Assembly (NCBI GenBank): GCA_964651705.1
Contig: CAZYWZ010000021.1
Location: forward strand, 12,806 to 76,805
Direction of reading: 5' to 3'
Length of the DNA stretch: 64,000 bases
Source of the DNA: JADLBR01 sp964651705
GTDB taxonomy: Bacteria; Verrucomicrobiota; Verrucomicrobiia; JADLBR01
In this document: one piece after another, positions 34,708 to 43,458 of the stretch
Position numbering within the stretch: position 1 is the first letter of the stretch
Layout of the letters: the number at the start of each line of letters is the position of its first letter
The notes under the pieces: model-generated
Seen by the model: the letters and a program-made list of their open reading frames with translations, nothing else
Told to the model about the DNA's origin: nothing
Databases searched by the model: none
Position numbers and translations under genes: made by a program

Positions 34708-36312
34708 TCAGTCCGTCTCCGCGGGTTGTTCGAAAGCGTTCCAGCCGGCCCTATCGAATATTCCCCCGGCGGGCACGAGCCTGCGAAGGATGGTGGCCGT
34801 CGCCGCGCGCATGAGCGACCAATCGCACTGCCGCATGCCGATCGCGGCCTGGTCCCGAGACCACGTGCAGTTGGCGGCGTACGCGAGGGTCGGGATGCTC
34901 TGCGCGAGGTGGTGCCACGTGGTCATGAGCAGGCCGGCACTGCCGCTCGACGCGGCCGCCCCGGCCAGCGTCCGGATGTTGCCCGCCGAATTCCACGGGC
35001 ACGCCAGCGTCTCGAACCCGCGCTCGCGGAAGTGCGCGAGAGTGGGCACGTCACCCTTGGTCACGTCGTAGTGCCAATCGGCGATCAGGATCTTGCGCGA
35101 GATGCTGTCCAGCGACAGGTGGGTCGGCAGATCGGGGGAGCCGTTGGCCGAGAAACCCGCGGGCCACTTCGACCGCTCCAGCAGCGCGTCGCCCCACATG
35201 ATGGCGCGCCGGCCCCGGGCCTCGACGTGCGCCGCCAGGCCATTGACATGGTCGGCGAAGAGCTTCACCCGATCCGTCGCCCGACACCGATCGCAGGTGG
35301 CATGCGAGTAGGCCTCGTCGCAACCGATGTGAAAATATCCCCCGGGCCCCGCGAACCGCATCAGTTCGTCGCACACGGCGCGGATGAGCGCCTGCGCCCG
35401 CGGATTCGTGAGGCACCAGGTCCAGCCATCCGGCTCGAAGAGTGGCGCGAGCCGGGGGTTCTGATCCAGCACCACGTGCCGCCCGTGCCTGATGCGGGAC
35501 GCCGCCGCGTGGCCCCAACAGTTGAACATCGGGATCACCTCCAGCCCCATGCCCCGGGCGATTTCCACCAGCCTGCCAGCCTCCTCCTTGCCCCAGGCCT
35601 GCGGCCACGACAATTCCTTGAGCGCGTCGAGCCGCAGCATGCCCCAGAACTCCAGCACGACGTGCGTGAATTTGAAGAAGGCGGCCAGCCTGATGGCCTT
35701 TTCGATCATCAGCGGCCTCGTTTCCGGAAAGATGCAGAGGTGCAGGCCGCGGAATCTCAGCGCGGGCCAATCATGGATATCGACGTGCGGCAGCGTGAAC
35801 CCGAGGCTCCCGTCGGCGGCGTCATCCGCGTCCATCAACTGCAGTAGCGTGAACCACGCGTGGCGGGCGCCCCATGCATCGGTCGCGTCCGCCGACGCGC
35901 CGGCCGCATCCACCCGCAGGACGTATTCGTCCCCCTGCGACAATTCCGGCGGCTTGGCCCCCGCCAGCGAAAACGCGCAGCCCTCGAGCGCCGCGTCCCC
36001 GGTCACGGCGAGCTCCACGGCCCCCAGGGTGAATCGGCCCCACGTTTCCTTCATCATCTCGACCAACCCCCCGCCGAGATCGACCCCCACCGAAAGCGAC
36101 GCGCGCCGGGCCAACCGCAACGTGCCCTCTCCCCACGCGACGGCGTTGGGGTACGGGTGGATGCTCCGGGGCAAGACACCGGTCTCGGCCCGGGGCGCCG
36201 CCTGCGCGCGCGCCCTCCCGGCGATCGATATCCCGCCCGCGATCGAGGCCATCGCGGCGAGGAAGTCGCGGCGCGAGGCCGCGCCGGGTCGTGCAGGCAG
36301 TCTCATTTTCAT
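34708..36312 (-). CDS. GH20-like beta-N-acetylhexosaminidase, Tat-type signal
   Basis: 534 residues. SRRDFLAAMASIAGGISIAG is a twin-arginine signal. An N-terminal alpha/beta domain precedes the barrel, which starts RFRGLHLCI; YFHIGCDEAYSH carries the Asp-Glu catalytic pair at about 333-334, and IADWHYD follows. GH20 enzymes use substrate-assisted cleavage of terminal GlcNAc/GalNAc. CDRCRATD after the active site is a local Cys pair. The start follows AGGAG; a second ATG lies 6 bp in. With GH89 nearby it points to N-acetylhexosamine-containing substrates. Confidence 0.8.
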   Translation of the reverse strand: MKMRLPARPGAASRRDFLAAMASIAGGISIAGRARAQAAPRAETGVLPRSIHPYPNAVAWGEGTLRLARRASLSVGVDLGGGLVEMMKETWGRFTLGAVELAVTGDAALEGCAFSLAGAKPPELSQGDEYVLRVDAAGASADATDAWGARHAWFTLLQLMDADDAADGSLGFTLPHVDIHDWPALRFRGLHLCIFPETRPLMIEKAIRLAAFFKFTHVVLEFWGMLRLDALKELSWPQAWGKEEAGRLVEIARGMGLEVIPMFNCWGHAAASRIRHGRHVVLDQNPRLAPLFEPDGWTWCLTNPRAQALIRAVCDELMRFAGPGGYFHIGCDEAYSHATCDRCRATDRVKLFADHVNGLAAHVEARGRRAIMWGDALLERSKWPAGFSANGSPDLPTHLSLDSISRKILIADWHYDVTKGDVPTLAHFRERGFETLACPWNSAGNIRTLAGAAASSGSAGLLMTTWHHLAQSIPTLAYAANCTWSRDQAAIGMRQCDWSLMRAATATILRRLVPAGGIFDRAGWNAFEQPAETD

Positions 36313-36343
36313 CGGTCTCCTGTCATCTCGCATCCCGCGGCCA

Positions 36344-37474
36344 TCAGACAAAGCTCGCCAAGACCTCCAGGATCCCACGCTCCACCGACCCGAACCGGCA
36401 GACGAGATCCCTCCGGATCGCCTCGACCTCGGGCGCCGGGGCATAATCGCTCACGTCCCGGTACCAGCCCGTCCTCCTGCCCACGATGAACGCTTCCCGA
36501 TCCCGCGGATCCATGTCCAAAAAGCGATCGATCCGCTCCAGGATGACGGCCTTGTCCCCGGGCAGCCGTCCGGCGACGCCCTCGAGGAGATTCATGATGT
36601 GATCGCTCTGGACCGTGCTGCTGATGCCGTCGAGGCCCCCGACGAAGGCCCTGATCTCGCGGACCTTCTCTTCCTCGGTGAGCGGCACCCATCGCCCTCC
36701 CGCCATCATCTGATGCAGGGGCGTGCGCGGGATCGGCACGGTGCTCCGGAGCCGTATGAAGGTGGGGTCCACCGCGTTGAGGACCGCCGCCGATTCCAGG
36801 GCGTGCTCCGCGGACAGCGCGCGCCCCCCGAGCCCGGGCATGAAGTACTCCGAGAGCTCGATCCCCGCAGCCATCACACGGCGGCCCGCCAGGATCTGCT
36901 CCTCTCGCGTCACGCCCTTGCACACAAGGGAGAGGACCGCGTCGGATCCCGACTCCATCCCGATGTGAACCCTGTTCAGGCCGGCGGCCCGCAGCGCCAC
37001 CAGCTCCTCCGGGGACTTGCGCGCCACGGTCTTGGCCCGCGCGTAGGTCGTGATTCGCCCGATGGTCGGAAATGCCGCCCTCGCGTGCCGCAGCACCGCG
37101 ATGAGGTCATGCGTCCGCCACACCAGCGCATCCCCATCCTGCAGGAACAGGCTCCGCATCCCGCGCGACAGCCAGAACCCCACCTGCCGCACGCACTCGC
37201 GATCCGCGAGGCCCGGGCCATCCAGCCCCCGAACGGCCTCGATAATGGGGCCGCGCCCGCCCGATCCCCCCGATGGGCCGCGGATCTTGTCCGCGATGGC
37301 GGCCATCGCGTCGATGTCCCTCTTGACCTCGTCCACCTTGCGCACCGAGAACCGCTGCCCCTTGTAAGCCGGGCAGAACGCGCACCGGTTCCAGTGGCAG
37401 TTGCGCGTCAGCCGCAGCAGGACGCTGCCCGCCTCGCTCGGTGGCCGGATCGGCCCGGTCTCGAAACAGTTCAT
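36344..37474 (-). CDS. Radical SAM protein (CX4CX2C type)
   Basis: 376 residues. The cluster motif is TRNCHWNRCAFCPAYKG, i.e. Cys-x4-Cys-x2-Cys rather than the common Cys-x3-Cys-x2-Cys, a variant I associate with a COG1032-like branch. GMRSLFLQDGDALV, RIHIGMESGSD-like phrase (VHIGMESGSDAVLSLV) and EYFMPGLGGR follow the radical SAM barrel pattern. No B12-binding domain is seen. Its substrate is unknown; embedded between GH89 (ATGA overlap) and GH20 (31 bp), it may modify a sugar, a cofactor or a peptide. Confidence 0.83.
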   Translation of the reverse strand: MNCFETGPIRPPSEAGSVLLRLTRNCHWNRCAFCPAYKGQRFSVRKVDEVKRDIDAMAAIADKIRGPSGGSGGRGPIIEAVRGLDGPGLADRECVRQVGFWLSRGMRSLFLQDGDALVWRTHDLIAVLRHARAAFPTIGRITTYARAKTVARKSPEELVALRAAGLNRVHIGMESGSDAVLSLVCKGVTREEQILAGRRVMAAGIELSEYFMPGLGGRALSAEHALESAAVLNAVDPTFIRLRSTVPIPRTPLHQMMAGGRWVPLTEEEKVREIRAFVGGLDGISSTVQSDHIMNLLEGVAGRLPGDKAVILERIDRFLDMDPRDREAFIVGRRTGWYRDVSDYAPAPEVEAIRRDLVCRFGSVERGILEVLASFV

Positions 37475-39903
37475 TGTTGCGACCCCAGCAATGCCCCGAC
37501 CACCTCACGGGTCCGGTCGAGCGTCTCGCGCATGCCCTCCGCCGAGCGCGGCCTCGCGGGCGCCATGGCGTCAAGCGACGTTGCGTAGAAGCGATCCTGG
37601 ATCGCCTTCCGCTTTTCGTCGAACGCGGCCGGGCGCGCCCAGGGCCCCTTCTCCCCCGCACGCAATCGGCCATCGACCCACTTCCAGTACTCCTCCAGTT
37701 CGGCCTGATACACGTGCCGCACCAGCTCGTACTGGTGGGCCCGGCAGTAGCTGTTCTCGGAATTGCCCTTCAGGGTCAGCTCGCTGTGCGGATTCATGCG
37801 CGGCGCCACGCCGCCCAATTCTCGCGCGCGCGACAATCGCCCCATCGCCGCGCGCAGCGAGTAGTCGTCGCTGAGTTCCAGGAGGTCGGCGAGCTGCCGC
37901 ATGAGGCCCTGGCTCGCGGCCTCCATCGCCCGGATAGCTCGCTCGTCGCCGCGCCCCGAGCGCCATGCCTCCATCGCCACGCATCCGCGCAAGAGCGCCG
38001 CCTTGACGGCCCGGCTGAGAATCGTCCGCGCGATGTCGATCGCATCGCGCCGCCACAGCTCGTTGTCCCACCCCGCCGGCGCCAGCTCCGCCAGACCGGC
38101 CAGGATCCCGGGCGCCCTGCCGAGCGGGGCCACCAGCCGCAGGCGCTCCGCCTCGAACGCCGCGGCCCGCTGCTCGCCGATGTTCGTGTACTCCGTGCTG
38201 GTCAGCATCCGGAACTGCGGATCGAACTGCACGGCCGGGCCCGATGGCTTCCGGCCCACGCCGACATGCGTCCAGTGGTGCGTGGCCGCGATGGGCAACA
38301 GCCCCCGCCAGGCGTCCTCCATTCCGGCGGCGAGGGCCCCCGGATAGCGCCCCGCGCAAAAGCGGCCGACGAACGCGCCCGAATCCAGTTTCCCCGGCCC
38401 CCAGCCGTTCGCCGCGATATACTCCAGCAGAAGCGTGTTGCCGTGAGAGATCTCGGGCCACAGGACCAGGCCGAGGCACTGCGCGTCTTGCGCCGCCTCG
38501 CCGATGCGCTCCCGGAGTATCCCGAAGTCCCCGCGGATCTCGCTGTCCGAGGCGAACGCCTGGAAGACCCCGAAGATCCACGGGAATCTCCCGTACGCCC
38601 CCCAGTCGCGGTAGGTCTTGCGATCCAACAGATCGGCGGTGTAGTCGAGCAGGATCGTGCGCCGCGGGTCGAACTCGCCGAGGAGGCCACGCGCGTCCTC
38701 GTCCTTCCACTTGAACATCAGGTCCCAGCTCGCGATCAGCAATGGGGCATCGGGATGCCGGCGCCACAGCACATCCTGGATCTTCCGGTACGCGTGCAGC
38801 TTGCGCTGGAGATTCTCGCGCTCGTCCGCGCCGAACGTCCTCTCGGCCAGGCCGATGGTGTGAAACATCCGCGGCTCGCCAAACTCGCGGATGTGCGTCT
38901 CGGTCAATTTCCAATACGCATCCCATGCGCGCTCGTCGCCGATGTCCCAGATCGCGGCCGAGGCGAGCCTGTAGCCGGTCTTCTGGTCGCGCGTCACCGG
39001 GAAGTCCGGGTGCTTGTCGTAGAATGAGCGCGGCGTGTGCGAGTACCAGTGCGTGATGGTGCCGGTGTCCTCCGGGTGCAGGAGGCCGCGCTCTCGGGCG
39101 TATGCCAGCACCCGCTTGCGAAGCTCCCCGCGATACCTCAGAGGCCAAAAAGAGGTCCGGTCGTTGTAAGAGCGCGGCTCGGCGTCGGGGTCCGCGCCAT
39201 CCTCGGGCGGATAGGGCAGATCGAACGCGCGCTGGAACAGGTCGTCGATCCCCGTGCGAAGCATGAAGAGGTTCATGCGCTTCTTGAGGATCCAGTCGAT
39301 CTCCCGCTTCCAATCGTCAAGGTCCCACATCTCCGCATGAAACCGGTGCGGCCCGCGATGCGCGAAATACCGGATGCCGCGATACCGGAAGTGCGGGCGC
39401 TCGGTGATGTCGCAATGGGCCAGATCGATGCTCGCGCGACGCGGGATCACATCGCCGTCCCAGAAGTATTCGGCGCCCGCCCGGCGGCGAAAGAAATCGT
39501 AGGCCGCATAGATCGTCGATCGGCCCGTCCCGCCGGCCAGCACCAGCAGCGTGCGCCCACCCTCCGGGACCGACAGGATCCGGTAGTCATCGGTGCCGTA
39601 CCGGATGCCCAGGCCCCCGATGCGCCCCCGCATGATGAGGCGGTGGACAACGGGGTTCACCGCATCGGAACCGATGAGGACGATGTCCCCGCCCGGCATC
39701 GCCCCGTCGTCGGGAGTGGCGCACGCGATGACCGGGGGCCTCGCGCCAGTGGCCTTCTGCCACGTGTCGCCAAAGACCCCCGCGGCGACGCCGTACGCCG
39801 GTTCGCCAGCTTCGGCAACCATCACGCTCGGCACGGCGGGCCTGCCCGTCGCCGCGCCCGCAAGGATGATGCCCGCCGTCAGGTGCAACGCGCGAATACC
39901 CAT
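37471..39903 (-). CDS. GH89-like alpha-N-acetylglucosaminidase
   Basis: 810 residues, secreted (signal about 1-22). An N-terminal alpha/beta domain (GGTGRSTIYAAYDFFRRRAGAEYFWDGD) leads into a barrel with HFRYRGIRYF, WKREIDWILKKRMNLFMLRTG, GEPRMFHTIGLAERTF and VLWPEISHGN, followed by a long all-helical C-terminal domain; this order matches the NAGLU/GH89 family. GH89 releases alpha-linked GlcNAc, for example from heparan sulfate or mucin. The assignment is by fold order and local motifs; specificity is uncertain. The ATG is preceded by GTGAGG; the longer upstream frame is not coding. Confidence 0.7.
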   Translation of the reverse strand: MGIRALHLTAGIILAGAATGRPAVPSVMVAEAGEPAYGVAAGVFGDTWQKATGARPPVIACATPDDGAMPGGDIVLIGSDAVNPVVHRLIMRGRIGGLGIRYGTDDYRILSVPEGGRTLLVLAGGTGRSTIYAAYDFFRRRAGAEYFWDGDVIPRRASIDLAHCDITERPHFRYRGIRYFAHRGPHRFHAEMWDLDDWKREIDWILKKRMNLFMLRTGIDDLFQRAFDLPYPPEDGADPDAEPRSYNDRTSFWPLRYRGELRKRVLAYARERGLLHPEDTGTITHWYSHTPRSFYDKHPDFPVTRDQKTGYRLASAAIWDIGDERAWDAYWKLTETHIREFGEPRMFHTIGLAERTFGADERENLQRKLHAYRKIQDVLWRRHPDAPLLIASWDLMFKWKDEDARGLLGEFDPRRTILLDYTADLLDRKTYRDWGAYGRFPWIFGVFQAFASDSEIRGDFGILRERIGEAAQDAQCLGLVLWPEISHGNTLLLEYIAANGWGPGKLDSGAFVGRFCAGRYPGALAAGMEDAWRGLLPIAATHHWTHVGVGRKPSGPAVQFDPQFRMLTSTEYTNIGEQRAAAFEAERLRLVAPLGRAPGILAGLAELAPAGWDNELWRRDAIDIARTILSRAVKAALLRGCVAMEAWRSGRGDERAIRAMEAASQGLMRQLADLLELSDDYSLRAAMGRLSRARELGGVAPRMNPHSELTLKGNSENSYCRAHQYELVRHVYQAELEEYWKWVDGRLRAGEKGPWARPAAFDEKRKAIQDRFYATSLDAMAPARPRSAEGMRETLDRTREVVGALLGSQQ

Positions 39904-39907
39904 CGCC

Positions 39908-40435
39908 TCACCGCTCCGCCCCGCGGCCCCTCTGCAGCAGCGCCGTCGTGTAGAACTCATACGATGCCTCCCTGTCGGGGACATCCACCACGTGGACCGT
40001 GAACCTCGCAGGCAGCCCGTGCTCCGGCAGGCGCTCCCGGAAATACGCGGCGTACGCCCGTCCGTATGCCGCTCGCAGCCGCTCGACCTCCGCGGCATAG
40101 CCCGCCGGATCCGCCATGGGGTTGGGCGCCTTCGGCTGGCAGCCAAAGGCGTGCATCTCGATGAAATCCAACTCCGCGATCGACTGGCACACGCCCGCCT
40201 CCCTGAGCCAGGCCTCCCAGGTCTGGAACACCCGCGGGATCTCCCGCCCGGGATCCATCGTCGCCGTGTCCGACAGCCCGAGATTGCGCGTAGCCGATTC
40301 CCCGCCCGTGAGCCCCGCCAGGTAGACGCGGAGATCGCCGTCGGGCAGCGCCTCGGTGACGACGTGTGAAAACACGGGCCTCTCCGCGCGGTAGTAGTAC
40401 GTCAGCTTTCCGCGTCGCCTGATGTCGAACGCCAT
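39908..40435 (-). CDS. RidA/YjgF-like protein
   Basis: 175 residues, cytoplasmic. The C-terminal half (AYAAYFRERLPEHGLPARFTVHVVDVP) resembles RidA proteins, which hydrolyse reactive enamine/imine intermediates, and the N-terminal half (VVTEALPDGDLRVYLAGLTGG) fits the family's first strand. It is longer than the usual ~130 residues. Assignment is tentative. Placed 4 bp before GH89 and 19 bp after an SDR gene, it could act on an amino-sugar-derived intermediate. Confidence 0.55.
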   Translation of the reverse strand: MAFDIRRRGKLTYYYRAERPVFSHVVTEALPDGDLRVYLAGLTGGESATRNLGLSDTATMDPGREIPRVFQTWEAWLREAGVCQSIAELDFIEMHAFGCQPKAPNPMADPAGYAAEVERLRAAYGRAYAAYFRERLPEHGLPARFTVHVVDVPDREASYEFYTTALLQRGRGAER

Positions 40436-40454
40436 GCGGGCCTCCTTCGGGATA

Positions 40455-41225
40455 TCATTTCAACAGCATGCCCCCGTCCACGTATACGGTGGTCCCGGTG
40501 ATGTAATCCGAGGCGGGCGATGCCAGCAGCAACACCGCCCCCACCACGTCCTCCGGCTCGCCGACGCGGCGGCTGGGAATCTTCGCGAGCACGTTGTCCC
40601 GATGCCCAGCGTCGGCAAGCCGGTCGCGGGTCTCGTCGGTGAGGATGGCGCCGGGCGAAACGCAGTTCACCTGGATCCCCTTCTCGGCAAGTTCCAGGGC
40701 GAGCGACTTCGTCAGCATGACCAGACCGGCCTTCGTGATGTTGTAGACCGAGTTGTCGGCCATCGGCCGATCGTCATGCACGCTGGATATATTGATGATC
40801 TTGCCCGAGCGCTGCGCCCCCATCACGCGCGCGGTCGCCTGGGACAGAAAATAGACTCCCTTGAGATTCACGTCCACGGTCCTGCCCCACGCCTCGGGTG
40901 TCGCATCCAAGAAAGGCTCGCGCTTCGTCACCGCCGCGTTGTTGACCAGGATGTCGATCCGCCCGAAGGCCCCGCGGGCCGCCCCGACGATGCGCCCGTG
41001 CTGCGCCAGGTCCCCCACGTCGGCCCGCATCTCGATCGCCCGCCCACCCGCGGCGGAGATCTCGCCCACGACCTTGGCGGCCGCCGCCCGATTCGCGGCA
41101 TAGTTCACCACGACGGCGGCCCCGGCGCGAGCCAGGCCCAGCGCGATGGCGCCACCGATGCCGCGCGACCCGCCCGTCACGATCGCGACGCGACCCTTGA
41201 GATCAAACGGAGCCTCTTTGCTCAT
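40455..41225 (-). CDS. SDR-family oxidoreductase (FabG/glucose-dehydrogenase-like)
   Basis: 256 residues: GRVAIVTGGSRGIGGA, ILVNNAAVT, ISSVHDD with the catalytic Ser, YNITKAGL with Tyr and Lys, GIQVNCVSPGAILTDET and YITGTTVYVDGGM. A canonical classical SDR. NADP preference is likely because of the Asn/Arg region after strand 2 but is not certain. The ATG at 41225 is used; no clear ribosome-binding site is visible. It probably oxidises a released sugar toward the acid used by the adjacent enolase. Confidence 0.83.
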   Translation of the reverse strand: MSKEAPFDLKGRVAIVTGGSRGIGGAIALGLARAGAAVVVNYAANRAAAAKVVGEISAAGGRAIEMRADVGDLAQHGRIVGAARGAFGRIDILVNNAAVTKREPFLDATPEAWGRTVDVNLKGVYFLSQATARVMGAQRSGKIINISSVHDDRPMADNSVYNITKAGLVMLTKSLALELAEKGIQVNCVSPGAILTDETRDRLADAGHRDNVLAKIPSRRVGEPEDVVGAVLLLASPASDYITGTTVYVDGGMLLK

Positions 41226-41313
41226 GGCCAAGGAATCGGGCCGCCGGACACTCCGGACTCCCGCCTCGCGTCGCGCCGCCCGTCATCCTGCGCGCGCCAT
41301 GTCTTCCGCGGTA

Positions 41314-42504
41314 TCACGTGCCACCGACAATCGGGTACCACTCCGGTCGCCGCGGGTCCTGGTGGAACCTCGCGTAGTAATCACCCTTCTCCTCGAAGTA
41401 CTTCTCGTACCGCCGCATCTTCTCCTCATCCAGCGTCACCCCGAGACCGGGCCCCGTCGGCACCGCGATCTTCCCGTCCGCGTACCCCATCAACCCGCCC
41501 TCGATGATGTCATCGGTGAGAAAATGGTAGTGCGCGTCGCCGGCGAAATGCATCTCGGGGATGGTCGCCGCGGTGTGCAGCATCGCGGCCAATTCGATGC
41601 CGAACTCCGCGCCGCTGTGCATGGCGACCCCGAGGTTGAAGGTGCGGCAGACGGCGGCGAGATCCTTCACGCCGCGCGGGCCCTCCCAATAATGGATATC
41701 CGTCAGCACGATATCCACCGCGCCCAGCCGTATCGCCGGGCCGAGGTCATCAAACTTGTTCGGGTACATGTTGGTCGCGATGGGGATGCGAACCGCCTTG
41801 CGGACCGCGGCATTGCCCTCCAGCCCCCAGGCGGGATCCTCGAAATACTCCAGCCCCAGCGGCTCCAGCCGGCGCCCGATCCGCGACGCCGTCGCCACCG
41901 ACCACGTCCCGTTCGGGTCGATCCGCAGACCGAAATCTGGGCCCAATCGCTCGCGGCACAGTTCCAGGACGCGCGCCTCCTCGTCGGGCGGCATCACCCC
42001 CGCCTTCAGCTTCATGGATTTCACGCCCAGCGTCTCGTGCAACTCCTCGCAGAGATCGGCCATGTCCTCCGCCCGCTCGTCGTCCCCGCCGCCCGGCCGA
42101 TCATAGCGCCAGAAGAGGTACGCGATCATCGGCACCGCGTCCCGCACCCTCCCCCCGAGCAGGTCGGACAGCGACCGCCCGCAGGCCTTGCCCTGGATGT
42201 CCAGGCAGGCCATCTCGATCGCCGCATAGAGCCGGGCGTTGGACAGGTAATATATGCTCCTCAGGGTCTTGAGCTTGATCTCCTCGAGCCGGAACGGGTC
42301 CATCCCGACGATCCGAGGCTTCAGCTTCAAGATGGCCCCGCGCTGGTCCCCGCCGCCGACCTCCCCGAGACCCACGATCCCCTCGTCGGTGATCATCTCG
42401 ATGACCGTCCGCAGAAAATACCCCGGGTGCACCCCGGTGTTGTGCCGCAGTTGCGCGTTGAGCGGTATGGCCACCGTCCGCGCCTTGACGTCCACGATCT
42501 TCAT
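41314..42504 (-). CDS. Enolase-superfamily sugar-acid dehydratase, glucarate-dehydratase-like (copy 2)
   Basis: 396 residues, the same length as copy 1 at 32712. Catalytic features: SMKLKAGV (K-x-K), LRIDPNGTWS, YFEDPAWG, IPIATNM, VLTDIHYWEG and GVAMHSGAEFG (His base). Copy 2 has Asp-Pro-Asn where copy 1 has Asp-Ala-Asn and differs around the capping loop, so substrates may differ. Its ATG overlaps the IclR stop (ATGA), making it the first structural gene after the regulator and a likely regulated target or effector-linked enzyme. Confidence 0.85.
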   Translation of the reverse strand: MKIVDVKARTVAIPLNAQLRHNTGVHPGYFLRTVIEMITDEGIVGLGEVGGGDQRGAILKLKPRIVGMDPFRLEEIKLKTLRSIYYLSNARLYAAIEMACLDIQGKACGRSLSDLLGGRVRDAVPMIAYLFWRYDRPGGGDDERAEDMADLCEELHETLGVKSMKLKAGVMPPDEEARVLELCRERLGPDFGLRIDPNGTWSVATASRIGRRLEPLGLEYFEDPAWGLEGNAAVRKAVRIPIATNMYPNKFDDLGPAIRLGAVDIVLTDIHYWEGPRGVKDLAAVCRTFNLGVAMHSGAEFGIELAAMLHTAATIPEMHFAGDAHYHFLTDDIIEGGLMGYADGKIAVPTGPGLGVTLDEEKMRRYEKYFEEKGDYYARFHQDPRRPEWYPIVGGT

Positions 42505-43304
42505 GATCCGCTTCCCTTTCCTTTCCGCCTCCCCGCCGTCGCCGGACTCGGTGCGGCATCCGCCGCCTTCAAGCGCCGCCGGAGCGGGGACAGGGCCCGT
42601 TCCAGCGCGCGGGCCAACCCGGGCAGATTCTGCCTCGTGACCTCCTGCGGGAAGCCCACCAGCGTCACCGCCCCGCAGACCAGACCGGACGCATCCACCA
42701 CCGGCGCCGAAACCCCATGGCAGTTGCTCCGGTAACCGCCAAAATCCCACGAGAACCCCTTCGCCCTCACCTGCCGGATCCGTTTCCACACGTCCTCCGG
42801 ACGCTGGTGCTCCCAGCACTCCGACGGCGTTCGCCCCAGCACCTCCTCGATCTCCCCCCGCCCCAGCGCCGAAAGCAACACCGCGCCCGATGACCCCAGC
42901 GCCAGATGGAACGCCGCGCCGATCCGCACCGCGATGTGCGCCGCCTGCGGCGACTCCTGCCGCGCCACCGTCACCGCGTGATCCCCGCGACGCACCGACA
43001 GCTTCGCCGTCAGCCCCGTCCCCGCCGCCAGTGCCTCCAGCGCCGGGCGCACCGCCTCCACCAGCCCCTCCACCGAACGCAACGGCGCCACCAGCGGCAG
43101 CAGGCCCAGCGACACCTCGTGCCCCCCATCCTCCAGCGGCCGCACCAGATCCCGCGCGATCAGGGAACGCAGTACCCGGTAGCAGCTCGTCCTCGGGATC
43201 CCCAGCGACCCCGCCAGACCCCGCACCGTCGTGTCCACCCCCTCCCCGGCGATCAGCGCCAGCATGTCCGCCGCCTTCAAAACCGCCGGCACCGTGTGCC
43301 GCAT
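42501..43304 (-). CDS. IclR-family transcriptional regulator
   Basis: 267 residues. N-terminal winged helix-turn-helix (TTVRGLAGSLGIPRTSCYRVLRSLIARDLV, about 25-55) and the C-terminal effector domain with GLTAKLSVRRGDHAVTVARQES, LGSSGAVLLSAL and GFSWDFGGYRSNCHGVSAPVVD. IclR proteins often sense sugar acids or their breakdown products. A GTG at 43325 is an alternative start that adds 7 residues. The promoter region holds TTCAAATCTGAA (43384-43395), the same pattern as at three other promoters in this window, so it may control itself and the glycan genes. Confidence 0.9.
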   Translation of the reverse strand: MRHTVPAVLKAADMLALIAGEGVDTTVRGLAGSLGIPRTSCYRVLRSLIARDLVRPLEDGGHEVSLGLLPLVAPLRSVEGLVEAVRPALEALAAGTGLTAKLSVRRGDHAVTVARQESPQAAHIAVRIGAAFHLALGSSGAVLLSALGRGEIEEVLGRTPSECWEHQRPEDVWKRIRQVRAKGFSWDFGGYRSNCHGVSAPVVDASGLVCGAVTLVGFPQEVTRQNLPGLARALERALSPLRRRLKAADAAPSPATAGRRKGKGSGS

Positions 43305-43366
43305 CGGGGAATCCGCCGTGTCCACGCGGCCACCATGCCGCCAGCCACGCGCCAACGTCAACCCTA

Positions 43367-43395
43367 ATTTTGAATTCCATTTTTTCAAATCTGAA
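43367..43395 (-). promoter_or_regulatory. IclR-gene promoter region with TTCA-N4-TGAA dyad
   Basis: An AT-rich island in the GC-rich divergent gap between the IclR and pyruvate carboxylase genes. It contains TTCAAATCTGAA at 43384-43395 and an overlapping imperfect inverted repeat ATTTTGAA ... TTCAAAT. It is 79 bp from the ATG, or 59 bp from the alternative GTG, close to the ~61 bp seen in the GH10 and GH13 promoters. Confidence 0.55.
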
Positions 43396-43421
43396 CCATC
43401 ACCCCACCGCGCGAGCGGGGT

Positions 43422-43450
43422 TTGCGCTCGGCGCGATGCTCGCTTATAAA
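43422..43450 (+). promoter_or_regulatory. Candidate promoter of pyruvate carboxylase
   Basis: TTGCGC and TATAAA are spaced by 17 bp. The -10 box ends 8 bp before the annotated ATG, so transcription would start almost at the start codon. No Shine-Dalgarno sequence is present, consistent with a leaderless or near-leaderless message, or with a start further downstream. Confidence 0.4.
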
Positions 43451-43458
43451 GGGCGCCT

